Shown here in pieces: positions 37,740 to 48,914 of a stretch of DNA of 64,000 nt (within the stretch, counting starts at the first letter, position 1; every line of letters begins with the position of its first letter). Source of the stretch: Camelus bactrianus (Eukaryota > Chordata > Mammalia > Artiodactyla > Camelidae); assembly GCF_048773025.1 (NCBI RefSeq), contig NC_133566.1:285501-349500 (forward strand). Reading direction: 5' to 3'. A program made the translations under genes and the position numbers. Below the pieces are notes generated by a model. The model had not been told where the DNA came from, searched no databases, and was given only the letters and a program-made list of their open reading frames with translations.

Positions 37740-39236
37740 TTTTATCCTGAAACTTTTCAAAAATACAAGTGTTGCTGAAAGTTGAAAGAATTTTATACTG
37801 AACACTCATACCCATTACCTAATTTTAGCAGCAACATTTTATTATAGTCTATCCATCCCTTAATTCATCCATTAATCCATCTTAAATTTTGCATGCATTT
37901 CAAGGTAAATTATAGATATTAGTACAGGTCTCTGTAATATATCAGCATGCCTGTTTATAGTTTTGTTTACCTTCTGAGTTAAAATTTACCTGACAATGAA
38001 ATGTATAAATTAGGCTTTTGAGATTCATCCTTGTATCAGTAATTTATTCTTTTTTATTGTTAAATAGTATTCCATTGTTTGAATATACTATCATTTGTTT
38101 TATCCATTCTCCTACTGATAAATACTTAGGCTTTGGATAACTTTTTTTTTTGCAAGCAAACATTTTTTTTAAAAAATGCAAATATAATATACATGCTTAA
38201 ATGTGAACACATCTTAAGTATACAACTCAGTGATTTTTCACAAAGTAAACACATCTATGTAACCTTCATCCAGTCAAGAAACAGAACATTGCTCTTCCAC
38301 TTTGGGTTTCTTCCCAGATACTACTGCACCCCTTTGATGGATTCACCATCCTAAATTCAGCCACCATGGCTTGGTTTATTTTCTTTTGAAATTTTTGGTC
38401 CCGTACTTTCCACTCAACATTAAGATTCATCCACTAGTGTTTTTGTAAACTAGTATGTTTATTTTTATTGCTTTAAAGTATACAACTTGTATGCATGTGC
38501 CACCACTTATGGTTATGTATTTATTGTTGACAGGTGTCTGGGTCATTTTCTATTTGGGGCTATAACAAATAGTGATTATGAGAATTTTCTGGATGTCCTT
38601 TGGAGCTCAGATGTAGAAGTTTCTGAAGGGTACAAACATGGGTTACCCTTGGTAATATGGTGTGTTTGTGTATGTATGTGTACACATACACATATACATA
38701 TATAACTTTCATTCAGAAAGCCTATTTCCAAAGTATTTGTAAGAATTTATATTCCCACTGGCCATGTGTAAGAGTCCCCATTGCTTGTTGCCCTCACCAA
38801 TGCTTCATATCACTTAACAACTAACTATTCTAGTGGATGTCTAATGGTGTTCTAAGTGTGGTTTTGGTATGTATTTCCATTATTACTAAAGAGGTCAGCC
38901 CCTTTTCATAGCTTATTTGGATTTATTTTTTGTGTGTGTGAAACACCTGTTCAATTTTTTTGCACATTTTAATATTGAGGTTCTGCCTTTTTCTCCACTG
39001 GTTTTTGTTCCTTATATGCACTAGATACAAGTCTTTTGTTGGATATAGGTATAGCAAATATATTTTCCCACCATGTGGCTTAGCTTTTCACTTTCTTAAT
39101 GGTATCTCTTGATAAAAATAATTCTTAATTTTACTGAAGTCCAACTTAAAACTCTTCTTTTATGTTTAGTGCTGTGTCCTGTTTAAGAAGTCTTTGCCAC
39201 TTCAAAGTCATTAAAATATCTCCTACACTATTTTCT
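37740..39236 (-). mobile_element. Old LINE-1 3' region pieces, minus strand
   Basis: Reversed L1 landmarks occur in series: 'acccattacctaattttagc' and 'ttgttaaatagtattccatt' (37810-38075), a second similar block at 38160-38480 ('ccttcatccagtcaagaaac'), then late ORF2-type text to about 39236 ('tcttttgttggatatagg'). At least two overlapping old fragments are present. No frame survives. Confidence 0.65.
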
Positions 39237-39245
39237 AGATGCTTT

Positions 39246-39352
39246 ATTTTGGTGGGGGGATTAGGTTATTTGTTTTAATGGAGGTACTGGGAGTTGAATC
39301 CAGGACCTTATGCATGCTAAGCACACATTCCACCTGAGCTTTACCCTCTCTC
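39246..39352 (-). mobile_element. tRNA-derived SINE of camelid type, minus strand
   Basis: The plus strand shows 'taatggaggtactgggagt', 'tgaatccaggacctta', 'tgcatgctaagcacaca' and 'cctgagctttaccctc'. This is the reverse of a tRNA-like head with A and B box regions, the form of the camelid Vic-type SINE. It is flanked by a perfect 9-bp target-site duplication, agatgcttt, at 39237-39245 and 39353-39361. It sits inside the older L1 on the same strand. Confidence 0.85.
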
Positions 39353-39361
39353 AGATGCTTT

Positions 39362-39720
39362 GCTTTTTGTTTCAAATTTATTAGATTTACAAGCTATCCA
39401 AAATTACTGTTCATGTATGGTACAGGGTTTCATTCAATAATGTTCCATTGGTCTGTATCTCTAACTTTAGGTAGTTATCACATAGACAATATTGTTTTAT
39501 AATAAGTCCTTTAGCATTGTTCTTTAATATCACCTTGGCTATTGTTGGCCCTTCACGCTTCTCTATGTATTTAGAATCAGCTTGTCAAGTTCTACAAAAA
39601 AACAGTAACAACAATTAACTTTTGGGGATTTTGATGTGCACATATAAATCTTTGAATCAGTTGAAGGGGAATTGACATTTTTAAAATGTTGAGCCTTCCA
39701 ATCCATAAATTTGGATTATC
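39362..39720 (-). mobile_element. Old LINE-1 ORF2 fragment, minus strand, continuing past the SINE
   Basis: The text 'gtacagggtttcattcaata', 'gttccattggtctgtat' and 'cagcttgtcaagttctac' is a reversed late ORF2/3' segment. It continues the L1 that the SINE interrupts. Confidence 0.65.
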
Positions 39721-39734
39721 TCCCCTATACTTAT

Positions 39735-40195
39735 TTTTATCACTGCTGTAACAAATTATCACAAATGTTGCAGCTTAAAGCAACACAAACTTATTATTTT
39801 ATGGTTCTGTAGGTCAAGTCAGGAACAGGTATCACTTGGGTAAAAATCAAGATGTCAGCAGGGCTGTGTGCCCTTCTGTAGGTCAAAGGAAGAATATATT
39901 TCCTTGACTTTTCCAGCTTCTAGAGTTCACCCACATTTCTTTACCCATGGCCCTTCCTTTATCTTCAAAGCTAACAACTTTACAGCTTTCTAATCCTTCT
40001 TCCAAAGTCATATCTTTCTGACCACAACTGGGAAAGATTTTCAATTTTTAAGGACTCCTGTTGTTAGACTAGGCCCATGTAGACAATCCAGGCTAATCTC
40101 CCTGTCTCAGAGTCCTTAACCTGATACATCCGCAAAATCCCCTTTGCCATGTAAAATAACATATTTACAGATTTCAGGATTAGAGCCTGGATATA
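39735..40195 (-). mobile_element. LTR relic of MaLR/MLT1 type, minus strand
   Basis: A fossil of the ERVL-MaLR group. Family landmarks include 'gctgtaacaaattatcac' near its left end, 'gcagcttaaagcaacaca', 'gtcagcagggctg', and near the right end 'ccttaacctgataca' and 'ccatgtaaaataacata'. It looks like a single diverged LTR without an internal region and is broken. The age is likely that of placental-wide MLT1 elements. Confidence 0.55.
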
Positions 40196-40649
40196 GGTAG
40201 GGGTCAGTGTGGTGCACTATTCTGTTTATCAAACTGTTTAACATTTGACACTTTCTGACAAACGTACAAGATAGAAGATCCTGATCATGTTTAGAATGCT
40301 TCCTCTGCAAAATATTGGGCATGGAGTTTATCTGAAAGGACTGAAAATAATATTACCACAGGAATGGCTTCCTAATTCTACTGACATTTACTTACATTAT
40401 AATCAAATACCCAAAATGGTCAGCCAGGAGTGGGATCTTGGCAAATAAAATAAAAGTATAATTCAAGCTTTTATCACTGAATTTACTAGCTAATTCTATT
40501 TTAGAAACAGACACAAAATAAAACAATTTAGAGTAAGTCTGCTTACTTATATATTAAATGAACATAAAGTTTTAAAAGCATGTCTGAATATGGGATAAAG
40601 TGAGCATCATAAAATGTAATGTTAATATTTAGTACCTGCAAATCTCAAA
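40196..40649. other. AT-rich sequence, nothing recognised
   Basis: No exon or clear repeat family is visible between the LTR relic and the next L1 end. Confidence 0.4.
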
Positions 40650-40830
40650 CTCCCAATTTATAAACAAGTTCATACTGTACAGCACAGGGAACTATATCCA
40701 ATACTGTTTTGTAGTAACTTATGGTGAAAAAGAGTATGAAAATGAATATATGTATGTTCATGTATGACTGAAGCATTGTGCTGTACACCAGAAATTGACA
40801 CAATATTGTAAACTGACCATATATATATAT
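40650..40830 (+). mobile_element. LINE-1 3' end, strongly 5'-truncated
   Basis: The text 'gtacagcacagggaactat', 'gtagtaacttatggtg', 'gctgtacaccagaaattga' and 'cacaatattgtaaactga' is the 3'UTR end of the even-toed-ungulate L1 lineage. It is followed by a TA repeat at about 40818-40842. Confidence 0.85.
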
Positions 40831-41564
40831 ACATATATATATGAAAGGACTGAAAGGACTATATATACCAAGAAAAAAATTAGATTGATAACCAACAAAA
40901 AATCTGTCAGTAATATAATGCTAGAAACACTGAAACACAAAAGAAAATCTCAGGCATACATCTGTTTAGAGTCATAGAAAAAATAGTGCCTATGAAAGTC
41001 CCTGATAAGCATGAGAAAACAGGAAAGGCAATATAAAAGTTCAAAATTCTTTGCTATGTAAGAGCTGCAAGATGACTCAGACACAAACTTAAGTGGTCAA
41101 AATGTTTATACAATTAATGATAATTTAAAGTAATTGAGAACATCATTTTAAATGAGATAAAAATAGCTGCTCAATTTTCATATTACCAAGCAAGTCATTT
41201 CTGTTTATAGTAGACATATTATTTTTATATGTATTTATATTTTATAAAGATATCAACTTAAATCCTGGCTGATAACTGACAGTGGAGCAACTGATTGATT
41301 TAAATGGGTATCATAGGCTTATCAGATTTCATATGCTTTAAATATACGTTAGTTATTAGCTGACAGGAAGAGTTCAATTTCCATTTATTCTAACATAGCT
41401 GTGTCACAGGCAGGTTACTCTGTATTTACCATGGAGGATCATGATAGATATAAAGATATCAAACCTTACTGATCTTCATAGGGGTGCTTTTATAAGAAAA
41501 GGAGAATAAAATAAGAAAAATCTAAAATACTACTCTTTTTTATAGTGTTCTAACAGTTTTATCT

Positions 41565-41810
41565 TTATTTTTATTTTTTTTTATTGAGTTATAGTTCGTT
41601 TACAATGTTGTGTCAATTTCTGATGTACAGCACAATTTTTCAGTCATATATGAATATATGTATATTTGTTTTCATATTTTTTCACCATGAGCTACTACAA
41701 AATCTTGAATCTATTTCCCTGTGCTATACCATATAAATTTGTTTATCTATTATATATACACCTGTCAGTATTTACTTGTATGAACTTCCAGTCTTTCCCT
41801 ACTCACACCC
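41565..41810 (-). mobile_element. LINE-1 3' end, minus strand, 5'-truncated
   Basis: Begins with a T-run (the reversed tail), then 'tattgagttatagttcgttt', 'acaatgttgtgtcaattt', 'tgatgtacagcacaattt' and 'tttccctgtgctatac', the reverse of the L1 3'UTR seen at 40650. Confidence 0.85.
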
Positions 41811-42525
41811 CTCCCCCCTGTAAAATACTATTAAATCAACATATATTTATGAAGAACTATGAAAAATGGGAAACTATAAGTTGTTTCTTTAAATTTGAGC
41901 AAAGAGAATTACTTTAACTGGGAAAATAGTTAAAATCTGGCAAGCTTTATGATTTCATGTTCACCCCTGGCAGCTTTTGTTTCCTCCTTTCTCCTTCAAT
42001 CTTTTTGGGACCTTCTAAAGAATTAAATTTAAAAAAAAGAAAAAAAAAGAAAGAAAGATAGAAGAAAAGAAAATTAAGAAACAGCTTTGCATCTAAAATA
42101 ATCTCCTAACTGGAAAGATTGTATACTTTGTGAAAAATTTACAGCTGCCGACTTATGATCCATGTCTCTGTCCACACTGCCTTACTTGTTGGGAAGGGTC
42201 TTAAAAAAAATAAAAAAGTAAAGAAAAATAGCAAATTATAATGGCTTTTACATTTTAAATTCTTTTCTATGTGTCTACAATCTGCTCTATCATGAGTTAT
42301 TAAGATAAACATTATCAGCTATACTCTACTTTCCTATCATGCACATTGTGACTCTGAGAAGCACGCATGCTCTAACTTACCATCTGCAGGTGGTGTACAG
42401 GTTAATGTAGTTCTTTTGACAATATATGGTTTTGTAGCCTAGTTGTCTTAACTACTACCTAATGGAAAAGATGTAGAACTACTGGTACCACTGCCCTCGG
42501 TCTCTGTCATTTACCTTAAACATAC

Positions 42526-42610
42526 CTGGAAAAGTAGATTCAAAAACTCATTGGCAAGAACATTTTTCACACTCCAGATCTGATATTCTTCTAGAGTTAA
42601 GATGGCCATT
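42526..42610 (-). pseudogene. USP32: USP32-like exon: IWSVKNVLANEF segment
   Basis: On the minus strand an 85-nt exon is framed by an acceptor (tttctctttcag) and a donor (cag/gtatg). It encodes MAILTLEEYQIWSVKNVL then ANEFLNLLFQ with no interruption. USP32 is a large membrane-linked ubiquitin-specific protease, and this segment closes its N-terminal EF-hand-rich region in front of the DUSP domain. The phase (one base, then ATG) fits the exon at 44843-44904. It is the last USP32 exon I can find; the next expected one was not seen before the repeats at 41.8 kb. Confidence 0.85.
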
Positions 42611-44842
42611 CTGAAAGAGAAACAATATTTAAGAATATCTTAAATCTTCATTTTCTTATATTATTTGAATAAAATCTGGTTTATTAAACTTGTAATGGTC
42701 ATTTGTCTGAAAGAATACTAATGATTTAATGTAGATGCTATGTGTTCATCTGAAAGTAGGCCAGCAAGAATAATTTCAAAAGTAACCAAACTCTGAAGTA
42801 GTCAGTCATAACGTGGGCAATTTATCACCAAAAATCTTCTTCCTCCAGTAAGACCTGGGAAATAACTCACAGTATCTTCTGGTTCAAGGTGAAGTTTACT
42901 AACAGGACCCACAAAAGGTTCTGGGTAGAGAAAAAGGACTATTTACCAACTTTGAAAGCATTTTTCCAAACTCTGGATTATGCCCTTTGACTCTAACAAT
43001 TTTCTAAGATCTTCTTTTAAACATCTGGCAATATTATTAGACTTCTTAAGAGATTTAAAAGAACTAAATATATATAATAAATGAGTATCTATATTAACAT
43101 TTCCTCAAAATAAAATTTAACATTACTTTTACAAGTTCAGTAAAGCAGTATTTTTTTTTTTTTGGTGTCAAAGTGTTCCAAAAATTACATTTATATACAG
43201 TAGACAATATTTCTTGGCAGGCAAAAATATAACCAAATGCTTCTTACTTCATGTTTTCAACAATCACCTTAACAATCCTAGATGAATAATAATGTTCTTA
43301 GCATTTATTATTTAATTATATTTTTATTATCTAATGATTTATTATTTAATGATATTTAATAATATTTATTATTAATGATATTCATGTATTCATTCAATAT
43401 ATAACACCATTTATTATAAGAAAAGATTTTAAAGCACTCTGATGGTAATTATTGGCTTTCATGATGCAACTTCCATTAAAGTATATTAATACCAATGTAA
43501 TGGTACAAAATAATGGGTAATAATGTCACAGTCTAGTCACCAGTGAATATGGGTAATAGGTTTGGTTGAAAGGTCCAAATTCTATTCTAAATTTTTACCA
43601 TTTCATTATTATGGTTACACGGAGATGGAGCAGCTAAATGATCTTTTTTTTTTTTTAATGTTCAAAAGCTCAGCCATAAGAAGAAACTCGGTCTTACATA
43701 AAAATAGACAGCAATGATAACCTCTATACTTATCAAACACCCAGAAAAAAGGCGATGGAAATTGTATCTCTACATAAGGTATTTCCTAACAGAAACTTTC
43801 CTATGTTTCTGTTTTCATATATACCAAATAGAAATGGACACCTTAATTTTGGGCAGAAAAGTAAATGAAGACGGTTATCTGAATTGCCAAACATAGATCA
43901 AGCCCTGAAAAATTCATTTCTATTATTTATTTCTTTAGAGTGTCAGTTAATAAGACTATGATGATTTCTCTGGATTTGTGATTAAAAAAAATTACGTATT
44001 TTTCTAAGCCTATATAAGAACACTATGGTCTACATCCTACCATCTGCTACTTGGTACATGTCAACATTTGAATAGAAAGGGTCAAATGAACTCATATTTG
44101 TCTCACATATATGGATTATCTTCAGTTTCACAGGGATACATAGACATTATGGCAAACCTATTATAATATCTTTAATAAATGTTGTCAAAATAAAAAAATT
44201 CAAGGCTTTATTCTTTGTAAAGTACATGCTTGTTTCTGCTATTATACACTTATTCTGGCTGCTATTAAAGAACTTAGGACAGACCCTCACCAATATTATT
44301 GAAAAAAAATTTTAAAAACTATATACACCACCCAGATTGAGATAAAAAATAATTTCCATCATCCCAGATATCCTATGGTCCTTCCCAGTTAAATCACCTA
44401 TCTCCAAAATCACTATTGTAACACTTATTAACATTAGTTCTGTCTCTGTTCTAGAACTTCATTTAAATTGAATTTTACAATGTGTTCTTTTATTCTGTGG
44501 CTTCTTTTGCTCAATATAAGTTTTGTCTTACCATAATGTATTAAAATGGGAGAAGTAAAGATTATAAACTACAGATGGCAAGGGCTGCTCTACTTAATTT
44601 TTATAAAATGCCTAGCTTATAATATATAAAGTTTTTATGTAAATAACACTTAATGGAGTTGTTTAAAGGTGGAATGAGCTTTACCTAGGGACAACTTGGA
44701 GGTATTGTAATCAGAGGTCCAAATAAGCATTTAGCAGGGATGATGTAGAAGAGATTCAAGTATGTATATGTAAGGTATATATACCAATTCAGAGTATTAT
44801 GTATTTATAGGAAAGAATAAATTAGTCTCTGCTAGACTCAAC
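42611..44842. other. Intron-like AT-rich sequence of the USP32 segment
   Basis: No exon is seen. A reversed old L1-like fragment lies at about 44320-44560 ('gcttcttttgctcaatataa'). Around 43300-43400 the sequence is mostly ATT/AAT runs. Confidence 0.5.
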
Positions 44843-44904
44843 TTTGTGGTGTCATGTGCATTCTATGTGTCTTGTACAATGTTGGATAGATCCACATGTA
44901 ATTC
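44843..44904 (-). pseudogene. USP32: USP32-like exon: ELHVDLSNIV segment with stop
   Basis: A 62-nt exon reads ELHVDLSNIVQDT, a TAG stop, then NAHDTTK. The USP32 segment it matches reads ELHMDLSDIV then EGILNAHDTTK. The acceptor is weak (ttaaag) and the donor is gttgag. The stop inside the exon shows that it is no longer coding. Exon phase agrees with both neighbours. Confidence 0.8.
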
Positions 44905-45283
44905 CTTTAAAACCAGAAACCCAAATCAGTAGTTAGGATAGAGCAGGTATCATTTTAATTAGCCAGTAGCTGAAGTATAAAATATTTTTGGTCAAGTATT
45001 TTTTTTTTTTTTAATTACAGAAATAGGTTGCTTGTTTGCCTTAAAAATTTATGACAATTTTCCAGTGGTTTCATTTTTTTTTTACATAATACATTGTTTA
45101 TTAAATTTTCTAAGGCAAATTCTCTTCCCAATTTTGCATCTTTGGCTATGAATATTTTGAGTAGCATAATATAGAACCTAGAAGTAGTAAGAAATCCTTT
45201 TCTCAACCTCTTTTAAAAAATTCTTCACTCTATGTTCCTGTTGGAAGTTTACATGCAAGAAGATGTATACAATCAGACTTTAC

Positions 45284-45398
45284 CAGGGTATCATCGGTGC
45301 AGTTGTCCTTCCAGACCTCTAAATGTGCAACCACGTGTCTCTCAGTTCAACCCTAGAGAGAACTCCATCACCATCAACATCAAATACCTTGAAGCAAA
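45284..45398 (-). pseudogene. USP32: USP32-like exon: EF-hand loop, frameshifted
   Basis: A 115-nt exon starts TTTGCTTCAAGG after acceptor tttctttag and ends at donor gtaaag. It reads CFKVFDVDGDGVLSRVELRD, a canonical EF-hand calcium loop with D at positions 1, 3 and 5, G at 6 and E at 12. One base is then lost compared with USP32, which throws the following VVALLEVWKDN-like segment out of frame. With the preceding exon it restores the FCFKVFD junction codon. Confidence 0.87.
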
Positions 45399-45826
45399 CT
45401 AAAGAAAAGAAACTCTTATGGAGGAAAATTACTTTTATATTCTGAAAGATAATACATTTTATTACAAGCTGCCCTAGTAAAATTACTTAGTTCCTCAAAC
45501 AACTACATTCTGGATTAAGTTTTTATTTGGAGGAGATTGTGTCATTAAAGTCCTTTGAACTTGTACGAATTCCTGTACACTTCACAAGTCTCTCTCCTTA
45601 TATCATTAGCCAGGTTAGAGAACTCTATCCTACACCTAAACCTAAAGTTAAATTTCTTGCAAACTGAAAAAGAAGAGCCAAGTTACTATACAATATTTCA
45701 CAGATTTTGAGAAGGTAATTCAAGCTTTTAAATTAATTTCTAATATTTAAAACTGATCAATTCAGAGTTGATTCTTACAATGCTGAAAATATTCCATCTA
45801 CATTAAGAATCAACAAAAAGCTGGTA

Positions 45827-45913
45827 CAGTCAGCCCCCTGTATCCATTGGTTCTGCATTCACAGGTACAAACAACCACAGATCAAAATAATAATAATAAT
45901 AGTAATAATAATA

Positions 45914-45961
<48 letters not shown>

Positions 45962-46253
45962 TTAATAATAATAATAAAAACAAAACCAAAAATTTTCCCA
46001 GAAAGTTCTCAAAAGCAAAACTTGAATTTGCTATGCACTGACAACTATTTACATATCATTTACATTGTATTTACAACTAATTACATTGTATTAGGCATTA
46101 CAGGTAACCTAGAGATGATTTAAAGTATACAGGAGGATGTGCAAAGGTTATATGCAAATACTATGCCATTTTACATAAGGACATGAGCATCCATGGATTT
46201 GGTATCTGAGGGGGTCTCAGAACCAATCCTCAGCACATAATGAGGGATGACTG
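45827..46253 (-). mobile_element. MER2-like (Tigger-related) DNA transposon relic, minus strand
   Basis: Nonautonomous pogo/Tc1-type element. The ends are inverted (cagtcagccccctgtatcc; ggatgactg), with TA on both sides (45825-45826 and 46254-46255), the target duplication expected of this superfamily. Interior landmarks include 'gcatttacattg'-like text near 46055, 'gtaacctagagatgattt' near 46100 and 'atgagcatccatggattt' near 46185. It lies in the intron between two USP32-like exons. A large AAT microsatellite has grown inside it. Confidence 0.8.
45880..45980 (+). repeat. (AAT)n microsatellite
   Basis: About 100 bp of nearly pure aat/taa triplets with a few AGT interruptions near the left end. 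It lies inside the MER2-like element and is probably highly polymorphic. Confidence 0.97.
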
Positions 46254-47340
46254 TATAAAGATTTTGCCTCTCCAATGTAATTAATGTGCATTCAATATTT
46301 TTGCCAAAGAACAATTTCAAATCTTCAATGAAGTTTATATACAACAAGCTAAAAATCTGAAATATCAGCACTTTGCTAATTAACATCAATATCAGCAAAA
46401 TTGCTAGTTAGTCTCGTTGGTTAACTTCCACTAGTCCACTGGCAAAAAATAAATTTAAAAAAATTTAAGGCAATAATTAACCTCAATTGAGAAACAAAGA
46501 CTTCATCCTCTTTAATACCAGAACTTTAATGTGAACAAATAATCTATCACAAAGCCAGGTTAGAGTAATGGTATACTATCAGGGAAGATAAAAGAAATCT
46601 AAATTTTTAAGATTAAGTAATTATCTACTTCACAGACCCGTGTAATAATTATGCTATTAAATTAACTGAGTGCATCAAAGTACAACATTACAAAAGAATA
46701 TTGAAATATTAAGTATCATACCCCAAATATGCAATATTTGTGAAGCTGTATTTTAGAAAGATGAAGAGATAATGACCCTAGTGAATATATAAGAATTAGA
46801 TTCCAATTAAATGTAAACTGCTGCATTTTCCTAACCAAATATGGTTAAGATGTATTAATGTAATATGCTTATAAATTATGCTATAATATTTTAGCTAGTT
46901 TTAAAAGATAAATTTAGTATTTAATAAAATTGTTTTATCATAAATATAGTTTTGCTAATAAAATATCAATATACACAGTGATAGAAAATAAGTTGGAATT
47001 CAAGTTAAGGAAGACAAAATTTCTGTATAGACTACCAGAAAATATTTTCTTTCTTCTTAACATTTTCAAACACATCATGACTAACATAGTTCATTTATCA
47101 TGAATTGTACATTCATCTGGAAAATCAACCATTATTAATAACAAAGATCCTAAATCACTCCACAGTAAAAAAGAATAGATGATTAAATCTTTACACTGAC
47201 CTCAGTAAAACCTCAGCAAGAGATTGCTATTTGCCAAAGTGATGAAAATTCAAGCCTTAATCAGATGATTTTTTACATGAATGAATGCTAATTTTTTTCT
47301 CTGTATAGTTTCCAAATTTTGTGATGTTTAACACGCTTGC

Positions 47341-47448
47341 ATTTCTGTCTTTCAGCCAGAGGTCCTCTGCAACAGACTGATAACCCACAGGATATCTCCT
47401 TAAAATGTATGTGGCTGTCATGATTTTCACCAAAATCATTAAATAAAC
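47341..47448 (-). pseudogene. USP32: USP32-like exon: first EF-hand part, open
   Basis: A 108-nt exon after acceptor ctgttttacag reads LFNDFGENHDSHIHFKEIS and CGLSVCCRGPLAERQK with no stop. The USP32 counterpart begins LFNAFDENRDNHIDFKEIS. The loop has changed at calcium-binding positions (D to G, D to H), so this EF-hand would bind poorly. The donor reads gcaagc: a GC donor replaces the usual GT. Phase joins correctly to the exons on either side. Confidence 0.88.
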
Positions 47449-48782
47449 CTGTAAAACAGGAAAACACAGAATAAATTACATCCAACAAACTTCCTGTAAA
47501 TAATGACATGCTTATGAAAGAAGGCATGACTTGCATAAACTGACTTAATTTTTAAAAGTTATCAGTAGTTTCCACTGTCTTAGGAAGTTTTTTTTTTTCC
47601 TGGCATAATTATAACCAAAATTTAACTTTCTAGAAGAAAATACTATCCTTTAGTGTTTGGTTTTGTTTGCCTACCTGTCTCTATTTTATATTAATTCCAA
47701 AAGTCAAAGATGATTGTAGTATACAAAAAATAAAAATATATTTTAAAAATTTAACTGGAAAAAAGTCAGAGACCAGTTATCCTAATTTGGAAAGAATAAG
47801 AAGAAAAAGGAAAAAAGAAAAAAAGTTGAACTCTATCAAAGATATACTGTTGTTATTAACAAGCTTCAAACAGCTCCTTCATGAAGCAAAGAAAACTAAC
47901 ATATTATATTATAAGACAAAGAAATTCTGTACTGCAGTCTTCATTGTACCACTTAATCTGTATAAATAAATATATTAAATTTCAGAAATAAAGGACAATT
48001 TATAATCTAATCCTGTGGTTTTTTAAACTTTTCATAAAAAATAAATGGAGTCATTTTGTTTTCAAATGAAATGATTTTTCAATCTCTAATTCTAAAAAGG
48101 TAAAAACACAACTGCACTGCTGAAGTGGAAGCCCTGTCTGTTCTAGCTCCCCTAACAAGTATTTTTAAAACACACTAGAAACCTGAAGAATACAGACTAT
48201 TTCAATAATCTAATTCTGTGTCCTCAAAGAGCAGAAAATTGAAGCTAAGAAGTAGTTAAATGACTTGTTAAAAGAAAATTTTTTAAAAAGGTCTGAATCA
48301 GAAGCAGAACCCAAGCTTTCAGATTTCAAATACAGTTTTTGTGATTATCACCCACAACTACTCCTTGTAAACCTCATTTAAATATATATATATAGTAGTG
48401 AAAAGTTTAGAGCTAAGTGGGGACCTTAGAGATGGTCTAGTCCACTGGTTTCTTAATTTTTTAAGGGTAGGGGAAGGATACAACAGTGGAATATTCTTGT
48501 ATATAAAAGAAATACAGTAGACACTCCTCACCTGAAGAAGAGGTGGGGTCATGTGTGGAAGCTAGAGCTTTGCCTATTCAGTGTCCACTACCCTGACCCT
48601 GCAGCAGATGCTGAGGCACTGTACTGGAGCACAGTTTCATAATGATTGTCTTGGTCAAACTGATTTTATATATGAGAATATTCAGGTGCAGAAAGGTAAA
48701 CCGACTTATGCAAGGCTCCAAAGTTAAAACAGGGCTCACGTGTTTAGCAAAGAACATTTGTAGAAAATAGAAGGATTCCTAC

Positions 48783-48914
48783 CTTCACTCAGAGATGGAG
48801 AAATTGGTGGTGAAACCAATGGGCCAAATGTCTCTAAATCAAGTCATCCAGTTTGGGATTGAGCCCTCAGCAATCAACAGCATTTCTCCAGATGAATGAT
48901 GTCTGATTCCTCCA
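48783..48914 (-). pseudogene. USP32: USP32-like exon: EESDIIDLEK segment with two stops
   Basis: A 132-nt exon lies between acceptor ttgattgtcag and donor gtagga. It reads EESDIIHLEKCC, TGA, LLRAQSQTG, TGA, LDLETFGPLVSPPISPSLSE. The matching USP32 segment has W and R at the two stop positions. It is the most upstream USP32 exon found here, so the segment holds five consecutive internal exons and no USP32 promoter. Confidence 0.87.

Noticed and set aside
42815-42935. Possible minus-strand exon with a frame reading EPFVGPVSKLHLEPEDT
   Set aside because: An acceptor-like site precedes it, but I could not match it to USP32 or any family, and no donor fits the phase of the neighbouring exon at 42526-42610.
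45847-46041. Asparagine-rich open frame
   Set aside because: It is the translation of the AAT microsatellite inside a DNA transposon.
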